A stretch of 51,294 nt of DNA from CAZUDI01 sp964618975 (GTDB taxonomy: Bacteria > Desulfobacterota > Desulfomonilia > UBA1062), in assembly GCA_964618975.1 (NCBI GenBank), contig CAZUDI010000025.1, positions 1 through 51,294 on the forward strand, given 5' to 3'. The first letter of the stretch is position 1. Every line of letters starts with the position of its first letter. This document shows, piece by piece, positions 24,838-32,651 of the stretch. Below the pieces are notes generated by a model. That model was not told the DNA's origin. It was given only the letters and a program-made list of their open reading frames with translations, and did no database searches. The position numbers were made by a program, and so were the translations under genes.

Positions 24838-25248
24838 ATGGTTATGAACAACAAGGTCTGCAGATTCGGCGTATCCCTGGAAGAGGACCTCCTGGCCGAG
24901 CTCGACAAGCTCGCAGAAAAACAGAAGTTCCCCAACCGCAGCCAGGCCCTGCGTTTTCTCATCCGCAACGCCTTGGTCCATGACACCTGGACCGAGGACC
25001 GGGAAGCGGCCGGCGCCATCGTCCTGATCTATGATCACCACCGGCGCAACCTGGTGAACAAACTCCTCGACATCCAGCACGACTATGCCTCTCTGATACT
25101 CTCCAGTCAGCACGCGCACCTCGACCACGACAACTGCCTGGAAACGATCGTGGTCAAGGGCAAGCCTTCCCGGCTCAACGAACTCGCCGACCGGCTCATC
25201 TCACTCAAAGGGATGAAGCACGGCAAGCTGGTGATGTCGGGAACCTGA
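24838..25248 (+). CDS. nikR: Nickel-responsive transcriptional regulator NikR
   Basis: A ribbon-helix-helix repressor that binds DNA when loaded with Ni(II). The N-terminal RHH domain (CRFGVSLEEDLLAELDKLAEK, then NRSQALRFLIRNAL) is followed by an ACT-like domain holding the four high-affinity nickel ligands at His81, His92, His94 and Cys100. Their spacing (11, 2, 6) is identical to E. coli His76, His87, His89 and Cys95. Length (136) is normal. ATG 24838 follows an AGGAG at a rather long spacing. No nickel transporter or hydrogenase is visible nearby, so the targets are elsewhere. The dispersed repeat copy C begins seven bases after its stop. Confidence 0.95.
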   Translation: MVMNNKVCRFGVSLEEDLLAELDKLAEKQKFPNRSQALRFLIRNALVHDTWTEDREAAGAIVLIYDHHRRNLVNKLLDIQHDYASLILSSQHAHLDHDNCLETIVVKGKPSRLNELADRLISLKGMKHGKLVMSGT

Positions 25249-25254
25249 TCTATA

Positions 25255-25320
25255 ATCATGGGGATGAACCCCAGGAAAAGCCCTGCCCCCTTGAGGCCAC
25301 CGACGGCGACCCCTGGCGAC
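25255..25320 (+). repeat. Dispersed intergenic repeat, copy C
   Basis: Head AATCATGGGGATGAACCCCA, then a degenerate body with CCTTGAGGCCACC. It fills the 71-base gap between the convergent nikR and EF-hand-like genes, in the orientation of nikR. Confidence 0.6.
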
Positions 25321-26321
25321 TAACCCACCAGATCCAGCTGTTGTAAGCTGCCCGGTGTTCCGTCCTCCTTGAGAAAGACCCCGCTGGCACGCACCCGGCC
25401 CTGAAGTTCATTGGCCGGGCCATGAAGCTCGAAGGGGGTCTCAAGAGGATCGAGATAAATGGCGCCGATGCCACAGTCCTTAAGCGTCGCCAGCGTTTGC
25501 CCGCCCTGGGCATCCGGGGTCATGACACTCAGGCGTTCGAAGACCGCATCATGCTCGTCGATCCAGCGGTTGTGATCGGTATCGAAGGCCGCCAGTTCCG
25601 CAAAACCGTCGCCGGTGTCAGGTCCGAAGAGCTCCATCCCGTCGGTGATCAGGCCGTCACCATTGCGGTCCAGGGCCAGAAAGCCCCTCCCGGCCGAGGG
25701 TAAGGACAGGCTCTCCTCGCTACCGTCGGCGTCCAGATCGAAGCGGAAGGTCATGTCCGTCAATTGAGCGGCCCGTCCGTCAAAATTGATCACCAGGGGA
25801 TCGATCAGGGCCGGGTCCCCGGCCTGCAGCGTGAGGTGGTGCTCTTCGAGATACTCACGGCGCATGGAGAGCCCGAGGGTGAAACTGACCTGACGGCCGT
25901 CGGCGGTCTGGACGAGGCCTTGGGCGCGATAATCCACCTGCTCGCTTTCCTGTCGCAGGCTTTGCTGCTCGAGGCGGATGGCCCAGCCTGTGGCCCCTGT
26001 GGGATCGTCCCCTTCCAGGGACTGCTCCCCTTCGGCGGCCTCCCCACCTTCCGGCTCGATGCACGTAAGCCTTACCTCACGGCCCGAGAGGATCTCCACC
26101 AGGAGTTTCTTCAGCAAAAACTCACCCCCGGCGGAGGCGCACTGATCCAGTTCGTCCCTGAGTCCTTGCGTCTCCAGCTCAGAACGGGCCTCATCCGAGA
26201 TACTGACGGCATCCGTCGGGGAGGACGACCCGGTCATGATCGTGAGGGCCGTGCGCTCCTCCTGGCGTTCGGTATAGGTTCTGACGGCCGACTGGCATAC
26301 ACTGGTCTCAACGATGTGCAT
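25320..26321 (-). CDS. EF-hand/dockerin-like calcium-loop protein, conserved hypothetical
   Basis: A 333-residue protein with three Asp/Asn-rich loops resembling calcium-binding EF-hand or thrombospondin-type repeats: FDLDADGSEESLSL, LDRNGDGLITDGMELFG and FDTDHNRWIDEHD. The block GFLALDRNGDG...ELFGPDTGDGFAELAAFD is typical of a conserved proteobacterial hypothetical family. The N-terminal 150 residues are charged and low in recognisable motifs. There is no signal peptide, lipobox or membrane segment, so if it acts outside the cell it must leave by another route. The start at 26321 has GGGAGGTG upstream, part of a 19-base tandem duplication that creates an overlapping upstream mini-ORF. Confidence 0.8.
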   Translation of the reverse strand: MHIVETSVCQSAVRTYTERQEERTALTIMTGSSSPTDAVSISDEARSELETQGLRDELDQCASAGGEFLLKKLLVEILSGREVRLTCIEPEGGEAAEGEQSLEGDDPTGATGWAIRLEQQSLRQESEQVDYRAQGLVQTADGRQVSFTLGLSMRREYLEEHHLTLQAGDPALIDPLVINFDGRAAQLTDMTFRFDLDADGSEESLSLPSAGRGFLALDRNGDGLITDGMELFGPDTGDGFAELAAFDTDHNRWIDEHDAVFERLSVMTPDAQGGQTLATLKDCGIGAIYLDPLETPFELHGPANELQGRVRASGVFLKEDGTPGSLQQLDLVG

Positions 26322-26340
26322 CTAGCACCTCCCTGTGCAT
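26308..26340 (-). other. Overlapping 10-codon upstream mini-ORF
   Basis: ATG at 26340 has its own GGGAGGTG site, reads ten codons (MHREVLDAHR) and stops with TGA at 26308, past the start of the main gene at 26321 and in a different frame. It could reduce or couple translation of the EF-hand-like gene. It exists only because of the 19-base duplication. Unproven. Confidence 0.45.
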
Positions 26341-26352
26341 GTAGCACCTCCC
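26315..26352 (-). repeat. 19-base tandem duplication of ribosome site plus start codon
   Basis: Two adjacent 19-base units (26315-26333 and 26334-26352) differ at one base. Each contains GGGAGGTGCTA followed by ATGCACA on the minus strand, so the Shine-Dalgarno sequence and start codon are present twice, 19 bases apart and out of frame with each other. Confidence 0.85.
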
Positions 26353-26427
26353 ATAGTCTGTTTTATCGGACACTTGGCCAAAAACATAAACACCTTTAGT
26401 TCACTATCGCCCGAAAAACATCCCGTC

Positions 26428-26482
26428 AATCATGGATATGAACCCCAGGGCAAACTCTTGCCCGACCCTCAGGCCATTAGAA
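26428..26482 (+). repeat. Dispersed intergenic repeat, copy D (short)
   Basis: Head ATCATGGATATGAACCCC, AGGGCAAAC and tail GACCCTCAGGCCATTAGA are joined with the central hairpin deleted. It lies between two minus-strand genes but is oriented plus, the one clear exception to the usual orientation. Confidence 0.7.
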
Positions 26483-26586
26483 TCTCTGGTCAGGATACCA
26501 GGGGTTGGGGGCCTTCCGGGGCAAAATCAGGCGTCCGTTGCGCCCCGTCCCGGGCACTTTTGAGAATGCAACGAGGCAGGGCCAGG

Positions 26587-28557
26587 CTAGAACCCGCCGT
26601 CGAGGGCCTGCCGCACGGCCCGGATCAGGTCCTGCTTGACCACCGGCTTCATGAGGTAGCCCTGGAAGCCCCCTTGCCGGGCCTCCTCCCGGGAGATGGC
26701 GTCGCTGTGGCCCGTGCACAGGATAATGGGAAGATCGGCCCGGATGCGCCTGAGCTCCCGGGCCGCGTGCATCCCGGTCATCTCCGGCATGGTCTGGTCG
26801 AGAATCGCCAGCGAAAAAGCCCCGGGCTTGAGACGGAAGATCTCGAGCGCCGCCAGGCTGCTCCCCACCGCGGTGACCTGGTATCCCAGCCGCACGAGGA
26901 ACTGCTCCATCACGGTGCGCACAAAACGCTCGTCATCCACCAGGAGCACCTGCTGCCCGCTCGTGGGGCCCGTCACTTCCGTGGGCGGACCCTCTCCCAG
27001 GAAGGCCTCTCCGTCCGCGCAGGGGAAAAAGACGTCGATACGGGTCCCCAGGCCGGGTCGGCTGAAAACGTGAATATCCCCGCCACAGGCCGTGACGATG
27101 CCGTGCACCACGGCCAGGCCCATACCGCTGCCGGAGCCCACCTCCTTGGTGGTGAAGTAGGGTTCGAATATCCGGCGCATCAATTCCGGGCCCATGCCGC
27201 AGCCCGTATCCCCCACGCTCAGGCGTATGCAGGGCCCCGGTTCCACCTGTAGATCGAAGGCGACATCCTCGGGATCGATCTCCACCTCGTCCATGCTCAC
27301 CTCGAGGATGCCCCCGAGCGTGTCCATGGCCTGGGCGGCATTGGTGCAGAGATTCATCACCACTTGGTGGATCTGGGTGGGATCCGCACGCACACAGGCG
27401 CCGGAGACCTCGAGGGTCTGCCGGATCTCGATGGTGGCCGGCAGGGTCGCCCGCATGAAGTCCAGGGCCTCCCTCACGATGGGCTCCAGCAGGACCGGGC
27501 GCCGGACCACCTCCGACTTGCGGCTGAAGGCCAGGATCTGTTTCACCAGGTCCTTGGCGCGGTGCGCGGCCGCCAGCACCTCTTTCAGGTTGGTATGCAC
27601 GAGGCTGCCGCGGGGCACATCCTCGAGGGCCATCTCGGTGAAGCCCATGATGGGGGAGAGGATGTTGTTGAAGTCGTGCGCGATCCCCCCCGCCAGCGTG
27701 CCGATGGCCTCCATCTTGTGGGCCTGCCGCAGCTGCTCCTCCAGCTTGACCTCGATGGAGACATCGCGCTCCACACACACGTAATTGACGATCCCGCCGT
27801 TTATGTCGCGGATGGGCGAGATCTTGGCCTTTACGCTTGAGTGCCCGCCGGTGTGGTCGCATCGTGAAATCATCCCGCTCCAGGCGCCATCTGCCAGGAT
27901 CGTCTCATGGATCTCACGGTCGGCTTCCTGGTCATCGAAGAGGATCAGCCTCCGTCCGATGAGATCTTCACGGGAATACACGCTCAGGCGTTCATAGGCG
28001 GGATTGACGTACAACACCTCCAGCCCGGGATCGGTGATCACGATGCCTTCGGCTACCTGCTCCATGGCCGTGGACAGGCGCACGCGCTCGTCCCGCACCC
28101 GTCGGCGCTCGGTAATGTCGATCGCGATCATCTCGGCCTGTACCGCCCCGTCCCGCCCCTCCACGGAACGGCAGACGATGAGGACCCATTTCTCAAGGCC
28201 CTGCCTCGTCATGAGCCCGTACGGGAGGGCCTCTGAGAGACATCCTTCCGCCATGATCGCAGGCAGACGCGCCTGGAAATCCCTGCGGCTCTGCTCGATG
28301 AGGAGCTCTTCCGGCCGCAGGGCCAGAAGTTCCTCCCGTGAATACCCCAGGAAGTGGCACATCACCTCGTTCACGCTTAAGAAGCGCATCGTTGCGAAGT
28401 CGACCTCGAAGATGCCCACCGGGGCGCAGTCAATGAGGCGACGGTAGCGCGCCTCTTCCTGCCGGAGCTTTTCACAGGCGCCCAGCGCCAGAGAAAGCTC
28501 CTCTTCGAGGAACCGGATCCTATCGTCCTGAACCTTCCGCGACGCCCTCTCCTTCAC
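26587..28557 (-). CDS. Hybrid PAS sensor histidine kinase with C-terminal receiver
   Basis: A soluble kinase of about 656 residues. After an N-terminal coiled coil come PAS1 (YRRLIDCAPVGIFEVD) and PAS2 (MEQVAEGIVITDPGLEVLYVNPAYERL). The HisKA domain has GTLAGGIAHDFNNIL with the phospho-His, the ATPase domain has VMNLCTNAAQAM, GDTGCGM and GSGMGLAVVHGIV, and the receiver starts at VLLVDDERFVR with the phospho-Asp in LAILDQTMPEMTG. GTG 28557 is selected because AAGGAGGAGG lies eight bases upstream; the longer frame reads into non-conserved sequence. The His-to-Asp layout resembles NtrB-like hybrid kinases. Its partner and signal are unknown. Confidence 0.9.
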   Translation of the reverse strand: MKERASRKVQDDRIRFLEEELSLALGACEKLRQEEARYRRLIDCAPVGIFEVDFATMRFLSVNEVMCHFLGYSREELLALRPEELLIEQSRRDFQARLPAIMAEGCLSEALPYGLMTRQGLEKWVLIVCRSVEGRDGAVQAEMIAIDITERRRVRDERVRLSTAMEQVAEGIVITDPGLEVLYVNPAYERLSVYSREDLIGRRLILFDDQEADREIHETILADGAWSGMISRCDHTGGHSSVKAKISPIRDINGGIVNYVCVERDVSIEVKLEEQLRQAHKMEAIGTLAGGIAHDFNNILSPIMGFTEMALEDVPRGSLVHTNLKEVLAAAHRAKDLVKQILAFSRKSEVVRRPVLLEPIVREALDFMRATLPATIEIRQTLEVSGACVRADPTQIHQVVMNLCTNAAQAMDTLGGILEVSMDEVEIDPEDVAFDLQVEPGPCIRLSVGDTGCGMGPELMRRIFEPYFTTKEVGSGSGMGLAVVHGIVTACGGDIHVFSRPGLGTRIDVFFPCADGEAFLGEGPPTEVTGPTSGQQVLLVDDERFVRTVMEQFLVRLGYQVTAVGSSLAALEIFRLKPGAFSLAILDQTMPEMTGMHAARELRRIRADLPIILCTGHSDAISREEARQGGFQGYLMKPVVKQDLIRAVRQALDGGF

Positions 28558-28960
28558 GGCGGGAACCTCCTCCTTCACCTCGAAGCATGTAGAGCATTGG
28601 ATCCCCAGGCTTGCCCGGGGGCCGCCAGCGGCGTAAGAAGCAGGCCGGAGCACATGATGGATCCGAACCTCGGGGGCCGCCCCCCCGGGGAATCCTTCCC
28701 GCGACGGGCAAGGCAACCCGAGAGTGATCAGTAATCAGAGGGGGGGCGGCAGGCAGCCCGCGGCAGACGTCAGCAGGGACTGTGCCGAATCCTCTACGCC
28801 CGGCAGATGAGATTATATCATATCCTTTTCGTGGAGGCGACTCCGGAAAAGTCGGGGACCCGAACGCTGTGGAAAAAGGCGCTCCCGGTCTCGATTCGGA
28901 TGCCCCGTTCCTGTCAGGGCCCCTCGGCTTAGGGGGGATGAAGGTGTCTCTCTATCAGAG
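28558..28960. other. Upstream region of the hybrid kinase
   Basis: A leader of about 250 bases for the minus-strand kinase, containing the extended -10 promoter at 28812-28820. I see no gene; short open frames here lack ribosome sites. I looked for a GEMM c-di-GMP riboswitch because of the PilZ neighbour and did not find its conserved core. Confidence 0.5.
28812..28820 (-). promoter_or_regulatory. Extended -10 promoter for the hybrid kinase
   Basis: The minus strand reads TGATATAAT, a perfect -10 hexamer with the TGn extension. No good -35 is present at the right distance, which extended -10 promoters can tolerate. It lies 255 bases upstream of GTG 28557. Confidence 0.5.
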
Positions 28961-28983
28961 AAAACCCTGACCCAAGCAGGGTT
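28961..28983 (-). terminator. Weak intrinsic terminator after the PilZ gene
   Basis: A perfect 7-bp stem, AACCCTG and CAGGGTT, with a 7-base loop and followed on the minus strand by TTCTCT. It lies about 215 bases after the PilZ stop. Stem and T-run are short. Confidence 0.4.
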
Positions 28984-29116
28984 GTGGACCCCAGGGGAGA
29001 CCTTGGAACTTCTCCTTGACGCCTCAGGGAGCAAGGGAATTCGTATTACGGTTATGAAATCGCTGTAGGCCCTGAACCCTGCTTGCCGCCGCAAACAGCG
29101 GGGGAATTCAACCCGG
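28984..29116 (+). repeat. Two degenerate dispersed-repeat copies in tandem
   Basis: The first (about 28984-29048) keeps GTGGACCCCAGGGGA and CCTTGACGCCTC...AAGGGAAT, like copy E. The second (about 29049-29116) keeps GGTTATGAAA and CCTGCTTGCCGCCGCAAACA with GCGGGGGAATTC, like the second half of copy F. They are clearly related but eroded. Confidence 0.45.
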
Positions 29117-29199
29117 AGCGACGAAGGGGTTCCGGTGCTGACCAGCTCAAGGATCAGGCCGGTTGCGAAGACTCTCCGGGCGGATGCACCCCTTGTCCG

Positions 29200-29604
29200 T
29201 CAGGCCCCGAGGGCGCAGGGCTCCCCTTGCAGCTCACAGAGATCCTGCCAGGCCTTCAGGGGACTGACATGGTGAATCATGACCGCCAGACGCGCGGGGC
29301 TGGTCTCCACCCGCACCACCTCGCCGCGCACACGGATCGGGGGACACTCGAGGTCCACGGTGACGGCCCCGCCCATGAGCAGATACAGCTCGGCCGGGGT
29401 CATCTCCTCCGCACAGGCAGGACGCTCCAGGAGGAGGCCTCCCCGGCTGATATCCTGTGTCTCCATGGTGGTGCACCGCTGGCGTGAGGCGTTAACCAGG
29501 AAACCGGTCGTCTGGGCGTCGAAACGCACCGTGACCCGGGCCTCGAGGGCGGTCCTTTTGCGGGGGCACCCCCGTCTCTCCTGGAGAAATTCCGGTGAAA
29601 TCAT
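29200..29604 (-). CDS. PilZ-domain protein
   Basis: A 134-residue single-domain c-di-GMP receptor candidate. The N-terminal arginine motif is RRGCPRKR (residues 10-17), and the second motif DISRGG (D51, S53, G55) matches the (D/N)xSxxG loop, so both c-di-GMP contact regions are present. There is no signal peptide or membrane segment. It may control motility or exopolysaccharide output; flagellar genes lie some 17 kb away. The upstream region contains an inverted repeat that could be an operator. Confidence 0.85.
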   Translation of the reverse strand: MISPEFLQERRGCPRKRTALEARVTVRFDAQTTGFLVNASRQRCTTMETQDISRGGLLLERPACAEEMTPAELYLLMGGAVTVDLECPPIRVRGEVVRVETSPARLAVMIHHVSPLKAWQDLCELQGEPCALGA

Positions 29605-29613
29605 AGCCTATCT

Positions 29614-29660
29614 ATCGTCCAACAAAACGACATTCTTTAAGAATATTTTTCCCGGACGAT
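29614..29660. promoter_or_regulatory. Inverted repeat upstream of the PilZ gene
   Basis: ATCGTCC (29614-29620) and GGACGAT (29654-29660) form a perfect 7-bp inverted repeat around an AT-rich centre that itself contains ATTCT-TTA-AGAAT. It lies 10 bases upstream of the PilZ start codon and could be an operator or leader structure. Confidence 0.4.
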
Positions 29661-29809
29661 GTTTGCCCGGGCCAGGCCTCTCTCCCTCCTCGGGGTCCGC
29701 TTCCTGCCGCAGTCATCTTTGCCGGCCTGGCAGGCCTGAATCCCCCGGCATACGGGCCATCTTGAGGCCCCGTTTCCTGACAGTGACCATGTGAAGAGGT
29801 ACTTGCATC

Positions 29810-29838
29810 TTGAGACGGATCCGGCTAAAGCCTATGCT
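29810..29838 (+). promoter_or_regulatory. Sigma-70 promoter of the tartrate/malate dehydrogenase-like gene
   Basis: TTGAGA, a 17-base spacer, then TATGCT. The gene starts 46 bases downstream. Confidence 0.6.
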
Positions 29839-29883
29839 CAAAAAAGCGTGTAGCAACACCGACGATCAGGAGGAGACCAAAGG

Positions 29884-30945
29884 ATGCGTACGATTACCCT
29901 TAAACTCATTCCCGGTGACGGCATCGGCCGCGAGGTGGTCCACGAAGGAAGGCGTATTCTCGGCCGGATCGAAGAACTCCATGGCGGAGTGCGCTTCGCC
30001 ATGGAGAGCCTGGACTGGGGCTGCGAATACTACCTGCGCCACCAGCGCATGATGCCGGAAGACGGGCTCAAGATCCTCGCGGATAGCGAGGCCATCCTGC
30101 TCGGCGCGGTGGGCTTCCCCGGCGTACCCGACGATGTCTCGGTCAGCGGGCTGCTCCTGCCGATCCGGCGGGAGTTCGACCAGTATATCAATTTCCGGCC
30201 CATCCGCCTGCTCAAGGGCCTGAGCTCACCTCTGAGGATCGCCTCTGATACGGACATCGACTTCGTGGTGGTCCGCGAAAACACCGAGGGCGAATACTGC
30301 GGCCGAGGCCACGCGGAGAATGTCGGGACTGAGGACGAACAGGTTGTCCAGGAGGCCTGGTTCACCCGCAAAGGCACTGCACGCGTGATCAGATACGCCT
30401 TCGAGTACGCCCGCACCCATGCACGCTCCTCGCTCATCAGCGCCACCAAGTCCAACGCCCTGAACTACTCCATGGTGTTCTGGGACAAGATCTTCAAAGA
30501 GATCCAGCCCGCCTTCCCCGACATCCAGGCCCGCAGCATGCATGTGGACGCCCTGGCCGGGCTGTTCATCCTCAACCCGCGCGAGCTGGAGGTAGTGGTG
30601 GCAAGCAACCTCTTCGGCGACATCCTCACCGATCTCGGTTCGGCCATGCTCGGCAGTATCGGCATCTCGCCTTCGGCCAACATCAACCCCGAGAGGCGCT
30701 TCCCGAGCATGTTCGAGCCCATCCACGGCTCGGCGCCCGACATCGCCGGTAAGGGCATCGCCAATCCCTTAGGCACAATCTGGTCGCTGGTGCTCATGCT
30801 CGAACACCTGGGCCTGGACGAGGCGGGCAAGCGTCTCATGCAGGCGCTCGAAGGGGTTATGGCCGAGGGCACGATCCGCACCCCCGACCTCGGCGGCACC
30901 AGCACGACCACCGAGGTGACGGATGCCCTCATCGCACGGCTCTGA
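29884..30945 (+). CDS. Tartrate/D-malate dehydrogenase-like beta-decarboxylating dehydrogenase
   Basis: NAD-dependent decarboxylating dehydrogenase of the isopropylmalate/isocitrate family. Motifs are LIPGDGIGREV (residues 8-18), GAVGFPGVPDDVSVSGLLLPIRREFDQY (about 74-101), VRENTEGEY (the family's substrate loop), SATKSNALNYS with the catalytic Lys, and the NAD-binding EPIHGSAPDIAGKGIANP. The PGVPD...SGLLLPIRR...NFRPIRL pattern fits the tartrate dehydrogenase/DmlA branch better than LeuB. Length 353 is typical. It follows its own promoter; no LeuC/LeuD genes are nearby, which also argues against leucine synthesis. Substrate could be D-malate, tartrate or a 3-substituted malate. Confidence 0.88.
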   Translation: MRTITLKLIPGDGIGREVVHEGRRILGRIEELHGGVRFAMESLDWGCEYYLRHQRMMPEDGLKILADSEAILLGAVGFPGVPDDVSVSGLLLPIRREFDQYINFRPIRLLKGLSSPLRIASDTDIDFVVVRENTEGEYCGRGHAENVGTEDEQVVQEAWFTRKGTARVIRYAFEYARTHARSSLISATKSNALNYSMVFWDKIFKEIQPAFPDIQARSMHVDALAGLFILNPRELEVVVASNLFGDILTDLGSAMLGSIGISPSANINPERRFPSMFEPIHGSAPDIAGKGIANPLGTIWSLVLMLEHLGLDEAGKRLMQALEGVMAEGTIRTPDLGGTSTTTEVTDALIARL

Positions 30946-31036
30946 GAAGCGCCTGCTCGCGCTGAGAGCTGCCGGGGGAAGATATCCCGGCGACTGTACC
31001 ACTGTACCTGGGATCGAGTCCTGAAGAGGAGCCGTA

Positions 31037-31852
31037 ATGAGGCTGCCTGACATCCGTTTCGTGGACAGCCACTGTCACCTGGACCTCCTGCAGCAGCTGC
31101 ACCCCGGCTACGAGGAGTGGCTGCGCCAGGCAGGCTGTCTGCCGGTCTCGTGGGCCTTTGGCCTGGGGATCGAAACCACCGCCGACCTGGAACGCTATCT
31201 CGCTTTCCAGCGCCGGACCCTGCAGGCCATCGCCGCGGCAGGGCTTCCCTGTTACTTCCTGGCTGGCATCCACCCCCGCACCATCCCCCAGAACCTGAGG
31301 CCCGAGCGCATCCGGCATCTGCTGGAGGCCAGCCTGGACGACGAACTCTGCCGTGGGGTGGGTGAGATCGGGCTGGAGACGGGTTCGGAGCGGGAACGGG
31401 AAGTGTTCGCCTCCCAGCTGGAGCTGGCCGGCGAACTCGCCGAGCGTGGCAAGGTCTTCGGGGTGCACACCCCACGTCGCAACAAGGCGCACCTGACGGG
31501 CATCACCCTCGAGATGCTCTCCAAGAGCCCGGTTGCCCATGATCAGGTCGTGGTGGATCACTGCACGGAGGCGACCATCTCCGAGGTGCTCGAGCACGGC
31601 TGCTGGGCCGGGGTGACCCTGGCCCAGCACAAGACCTCGCGCACTTCCCTGACGCGGATCCTGCGCGACAACCCGGGCGGTCTGTCCCGGATCATGCTCA
31701 ATACGGATGCGGGGGCAGAACTCTCGGAAGACCTCCACGCCTATGTGGTCTCGTCTGAGGGCCGCACGCAGACGTCCCTGACCCGTGACAACGCGCGGGC
31801 CTTCTTCGGTATCGAGAGCAACTCGTTCCAACAGGGGACACCCCGGCCCTGA
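31037..31852 (+). CDS. TatD-like metal-dependent hydrolase
   Basis: TIM-barrel hydrolase of the amidohydrolase/TatD superfamily. The metal motif VDSHCHLD is at residues 9-16, GIHP marks the second strand (FLAGIHPRT), and GVGEIGLE gives the bridging Glu. GVHTPR follows, with VVVDHCTEATI carrying a further His ligand and IMLNTDAG supplying the last Asp. Length 271 is close to TatD (about 260). The start follows AGAGGAG. TatD proteins are usually DNases; this one's VHTPRRNK segment departs from the classical family, so a different substrate is possible. Confidence 0.8.
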   Translation: MRLPDIRFVDSHCHLDLLQQLHPGYEEWLRQAGCLPVSWAFGLGIETTADLERYLAFQRRTLQAIAAAGLPCYFLAGIHPRTIPQNLRPERIRHLLEASLDDELCRGVGEIGLETGSEREREVFASQLELAGELAERGKVFGVHTPRRNKAHLTGITLEMLSKSPVAHDQVVVDHCTEATISEVLEHGCWAGVTLAQHKTSRTSLTRILRDNPGGLSRIMLNTDAGAELSEDLHAYVVSSEGRTQTSLTRDNARAFFGIESNSFQQGTPRP

Positions 31853-31908
31853 CCACGGCAGCGAATGTCTTCATCTGGGCCTTATCATGTGCTATAGACA
31901 TAAGAGCC

Positions 31909-32400
31909 GTGCTGACCGTCGACCTTGTCTTTCAGACGCTTGACTCCCTGATCCAGGGGCATGCCGCCCTCCTGTGGGGGCTGGGGACCCTCTCGCTTCT
32001 CACCTTCCTGGGCTCGCTGATCGCCATCCCCCTGCTCGTGGTACACATCCCCGCCGACTATTTCGCCCACATAAAGCGCCACCCCCTGCGCCGGGGGGGG
32101 CTCCACCCCTTCCTACAGCTGCTCTCTTCCACGCTCAAAAATCTGCTGGGCCTCGTCTTCGTGCTGGCGGGTCTGGCCATGCTCGTGCTGCCGGGACAGG
32201 GGATTCTGACGATCCTCATCGGCGTGACCCTGATGAACTTCCCTGGCAAATACACCCTCGAACGCCGGTTGGTCTGCAAACCGGCGGTCTTCACGGTCCT
32301 CAACCGCATACGACGGCGCTGCGGGCGAGAGCCCCTGCAGGTATCCGAGTGCGGCCCCGCCCCTCGCAGCGGATGCGGCCTGGAAAACAAGTCGCCCTGA
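31909..32400 (+). CDS. Small membrane protein, PGPGW-type putative transmembrane family
   Basis: A 163-residue inner-membrane protein with an N-terminal segment pair (LLWGLGTLSLLTFLGSLIAI, LLVVHIPADYF) and a second hydrophobic pair around LLGLVFVLAGLAMLVLPGQG and ILTILIGVTLMNFPGKYTLE. The LVLPGQG...NFPGK arrangement resembles the PGPGW putative transmembrane family. The C-terminus is basic with three Cys. It starts with GTG 31909 behind a weak ribosome site, so an alternative start is possible. Function unknown. Confidence 0.65.
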   Translation: MLTVDLVFQTLDSLIQGHAALLWGLGTLSLLTFLGSLIAIPLLVVHIPADYFAHIKRHPLRRGGLHPFLQLLSSTLKNLLGLVFVLAGLAMLVLPGQGILTILIGVTLMNFPGKYTLERRLVCKPAVFTVLNRIRRRCGREPLQVSECGPAPRSGCGLENKSP

Positions 32401-32586
32401 GGCCGAAGGCTGCGCCATCCGGTCGGCAGCCACCTCGCCCCAGGCACCGCGTATCCGCGCCAATGAACGCCATGCAAAGGGGTGCCCCGGTGGGAAATAT
32501 GTGCGAGCCCTCCATCCTCGGGACATGGATGGTTTCCGGGGTGGTGGTCTTGATAAATCCCGCGTTCCCTTTACCATGTGAGCAGT

Positions 32587-32649
32587 GATCATGGGTATGA
32601 ACCCCAGGGCAAACCCTGGATACCCCTTGATGCCACAAACGATAAGGGA
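32587..32649 (+). repeat. Dispersed intergenic repeat, copy E
   Basis: Head GATCATGGGTATGAACCCCA, then AGGGCAAACCCTGG and a tail CCTTGATGCCACAAACGATA. It lies upstream of the endonuclease V start codon. Confidence 0.7.
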
Positions 32650-32651
32650 AT

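Noticed and set aside
28558..29199. Possible c-di-GMP (GEMM) riboswitch near the PilZ gene
   Set aside because: The AGGGCAAACC-like stretch belongs to the dispersed repeat elsewhere; the conserved GEMM core helices and tetraloop receptor are absent here.
29884..30945. 3-isopropylmalate dehydrogenase (LeuB)
   Set aside because: The PGVPD...LLLPIRR...NFRPIRL pattern and lack of leu genes fit the tartrate/D-malate dehydrogenase branch better.
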